A stretch of DNA of 64,000 nucleotides from Spizellomyces sp. 'palustris' (taxonomy: Eukaryota; Chytridiomycota; Chytridiomycetes; Spizellomycetales; Spizellomycetaceae), in NCBI GenBank assembly GCA_006535965.1, contig QEAR01000085.1, forward strand, positions 28,653-92,652. The letters are read 5' to 3'. The translations under genes were made by a program, and so were the position numbers. Under the pieces are notes generated by a model that made no database searches, had not been told where the DNA came from, and saw only the letters and a program-made list of their open reading frames with translations. Shown here piece by piece: positions 62,068 to 64,000 of the stretch (position 1 is the first letter of the stretch; every line of letters begins with the position of its first letter).

Positions 62068-63213
62068 ATGCGATTAATGGTACCACCAAGACGGCCGTTA
62101 CGGCGAGTGACCAAACTGCGTCGCTATGTCCGTGCGTCGATTGTCCTTACGATCCTGTTTTGGCTCAAAGACTGGCTGTGCTGCGTCTTTATCATTGTAT
62201 ACTGCTACATCTCCTGGAACATTGCCAAAGTCAATTACATTGGGTCAGGGAACGACGGCTTTCCGCTTCACCTTGAATCTCTGCCTCCCGCTCCTGATAT
62301 CGACTTTGCCGCACTCGCTTCTGCTCGAGCACTCTTGGCAAGCAGCCCGCACAACACCTCAAGTGACGAGTACAGTCGCGCACAAGACTTTGTCACCAAG
62401 AGCGAAGAGCTCCTCCGCTGGGGTCCCGAGTCAGAAGAGTCGGACAGGCCCATACCGCCCATCATGCACCATATCGCCATTGAGATGAAAACACCGATTC
62501 CACAAAAGTGGCTGGACGCACGGGACGCATGCAAACAAGTGCATCCCGACTGGACATTTATGTTTTGGGATGATGCATCTGCGGAAGACTTTGTCCGGAA
62601 GGAACACCCATGGTTCCTTCACACTTGGACGAATTACAAATATCCTATCCAGCGGGCAGACTCGCTAAGATATTTGGTTCTATTTACCTATGGAGGAACA
62701 TACCTCGACATGGATCTTCAGTGCAGACGGTCGCTGGACCCATTCAGAAAGTATGTGTTTGGGCCCCGGAAGGGCCACTGTGGTTTTTCATCTCCGTACG
62801 AATTCTCATCGCGTTATTCCTTTTTGAATGTGTGTCTCTCTAGATTCAAATTCGTTGCCCCCGCTGCCCATCCCGTCGGAATCTCAAATGGTTTCATCAT
62901 GACTGCGCCAAAAAACTCCTTTCTCCGACAATTGACCAGCAACCTCCAATACTTTAACCGCTGGTACCTGTCCCCATACATAACGGTCATGATCTCTGCC
63001 GGATGCATGTACGTGTCCTCGCAACACGCCATTGCATCCGATCGAAGCGAGCTCATGGTCTTGGGAGGGCTCAACAACAAGCTCAGCGGGAATGTCACAA
63101 CGCCCATCTTTAGCCACCTGGGTGCCAGCAGCTGGCACGAGAAGGACGCAAAGGTGTTCAAGGTGTTGGGCAAGGTGCTCAAATCGATACCAATATTTGG
63201 AAAGGATTACTAG
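62068..63213 (+). CDS. GT32 glycosyltransferase with DXD motif (MIPC-synthase-like)
   Basis: A 381-residue open frame from ATG 62068. A basic start and one membrane anchor (VFIIVYCYISWNIAKVNYIG region) give a type II topology. The GT32 core shows PPIMHHIAIEMKTPIPQKWL, HPDWTFMFWDD, RADSLRYLVLFTYGGTYLDM and DLQC, so the DXD (here D-M-D) is intact. This layout matches SUR1/CSH1-like mannosyltransferases and Och1-related fungal enzymes, acting in the Golgi. The exact acceptor (sphingolipid or glycan) is uncertain. A 48-nt GT...AG segment (about 62797-62844) is in frame and could be a retained intron. Confidence 0.85.
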   Translation: MRLMVPPRRPLRRVTKLRRYVRASIVLTILFWLKDWLCCVFIIVYCYISWNIAKVNYIGSGNDGFPLHLESLPPAPDIDFAALASARALLASSPHNTSSDEYSRAQDFVTKSEELLRWGPESEESDRPIPPIMHHIAIEMKTPIPQKWLDARDACKQVHPDWTFMFWDDASAEDFVRKEHPWFLHTWTNYKYPIQRADSLRYLVLFTYGGTYLDMDLQCRRSLDPFRKYVFGPRKGHCGFSSPYEFSSRYSFLNVCLSRFKFVAPAAHPVGISNGFIMTAPKNSFLRQLTSNLQYFNRWYLSPYITVMISAGCMYVSSQHAIASDRSELMVLGGLNNKLSGNVTTPIFSHLGASSWHEKDAKVFKVLGKVLKSIPIFGKDY

Positions 63214-64000
63214 TGATTTTATCCCACGGCGTGGACGCCTGATGGGCAATCTGTTGTAATATCCTGCCACCCTCGGCAATCGCACTCTCTCGAAATTTTT
63301 TTTGTTGTTTCGACTCTTCCAAGTTTTTGCTACGATATGGCGCATCGATATAAAGAGGGAATGGTGGACTTTCCAAAAGGAGTGTTGGAAGCGGCCACGG
63401 ATTTGCATTTTTGGGGAATGGATTTCCCCGTAATTTATCTTTATGAATCTGTATTATAAATGCTTGGCCATAACTGCTACCTCGAATGATAAGACTTTCA
63501 TACTGGAATCTACATCTGAAATTCCTTTATTTTTCCCAACTCTTGCAATTGTATTCGTCAATTGACACGCTCAAGAGTTAAACCTCACTGTCACGGGGGA
63601 ACCCAAGGATCGGGACTCCCAAAGGCGTATAAGCCACTCATATCGTAAGGGTGGCAAAACAAACAATGTTCATCTTTGGCACGCGAAAACTATATTTTAT
63701 CACATTAGGTTTGAGCATCCGCGTAGCAAGGAATCAAAAGGGCGCTTTGTGCCAAACAAAACAAGATTGGGCGTCAAGCGCGCATGTGTCCCTCCAGCAG
63801 ATGCAAACGCAACAGTTGCAAACGCATAACACAATTATGCTCGCATCATCCACTCTCACCGTCTACTTTTTAAACACACACACGCACACTACACACATGT
63901 CATTACGATATTACGAAAAAAACTAATATCTAGCCTCATAAATATCACATATAGCACATTCTCATCAAACAAAAAACGCCCCCCCCCCCTCCCGCGCCCA
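63214..64000. other. Intergenic region at right edge
   Basis: About 790 bases after the glycosyltransferase. Short ORFs only. CA repeats occur near 63872-63897 and a C run at 63982-63990. The next gene presumably starts beyond the window. No RNA gene was recognised. Confidence 0.45.

Noticed and set aside
63982-63990. C run near the right edge as a possible telomere or repeat signal
   Set aside because: A single homopolymer with no repeating unit; no telomeric repeat seen.

Overview
This window is nuclear DNA from an intron-rich eukaryote, most likely an early-diverging flagellated fungus (chytrid-like). The fungal signal comes from gene density, short GT-AG introns of about 50-90 bases, and the gene set (calcineurin A, PEX11, a Mzm1-type LYR protein, a GT32 glycosyltransferase, a ferric-reductase-like enzyme). 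The flagellate signal comes from several centriole and axoneme genes that non-flagellated fungi normally lack: CEP19, CFAP119/CCDC189, IQUB, and the centrosomal WD40 protein WRAP73. I saw no tRNA, rRNA, transposon or CRISPR.

Layout. 1-11.6 kb: a partial FAD amine-oxidase-like gene cut by the left edge, a TMEM198-like membrane protein, a ferric-reductase-like flavocytochrome, a secreted glycerophosphodiester phosphodiesterase, a coiled-coil protein and an auxin-efflux-type carrier. 11.8-14.2 kb: REV7 and COQ7. 14.3-26 kb: the first flagellar block, with CEP19 carrying a long acidic tail, a divergent coiled-coil protein resembling C10orf67, an unrecognised coiled-coil protein and CFAP119. 26-37.4 kb: housekeeping and organelle genes: LYRM7/MZM1, a C6orf136-like protein, a large mitochondrial-type AAA ATPase, MscL with a zinc ribbon, PIGB/GPI10, mL43 and PEX11. 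38.7-49 kb: IQUB, an ABC-class ATPase and a PPP1R37-like LRR protein. 50.3-53.6 kb: a class II (bacterial-type) HMG-CoA reductase with a 437-residue C-terminal extension. 54.9-63.2 kb: calcineurin A, WRAP73, one unrecognised ORF and a GT32 glycosyltransferase.

Most gene models were built by hand from six-frame reading plus splice sites. Where all junctions were followed, the exon sums are divisible by three, and this is stated in the entry. The strongest candidates for unusual biology are the class II HMG-CoA reductase fusion, a U12-type AT-AC intron in PIGB, the CEP19 tail, the IQUB N-terminal repeats that stand where a ubiquitin-like domain is expected, and the zinc-ribbon MscL. Genes act in largely separate pathways; the only functional theme running through the window is flagellum and centriole biology.
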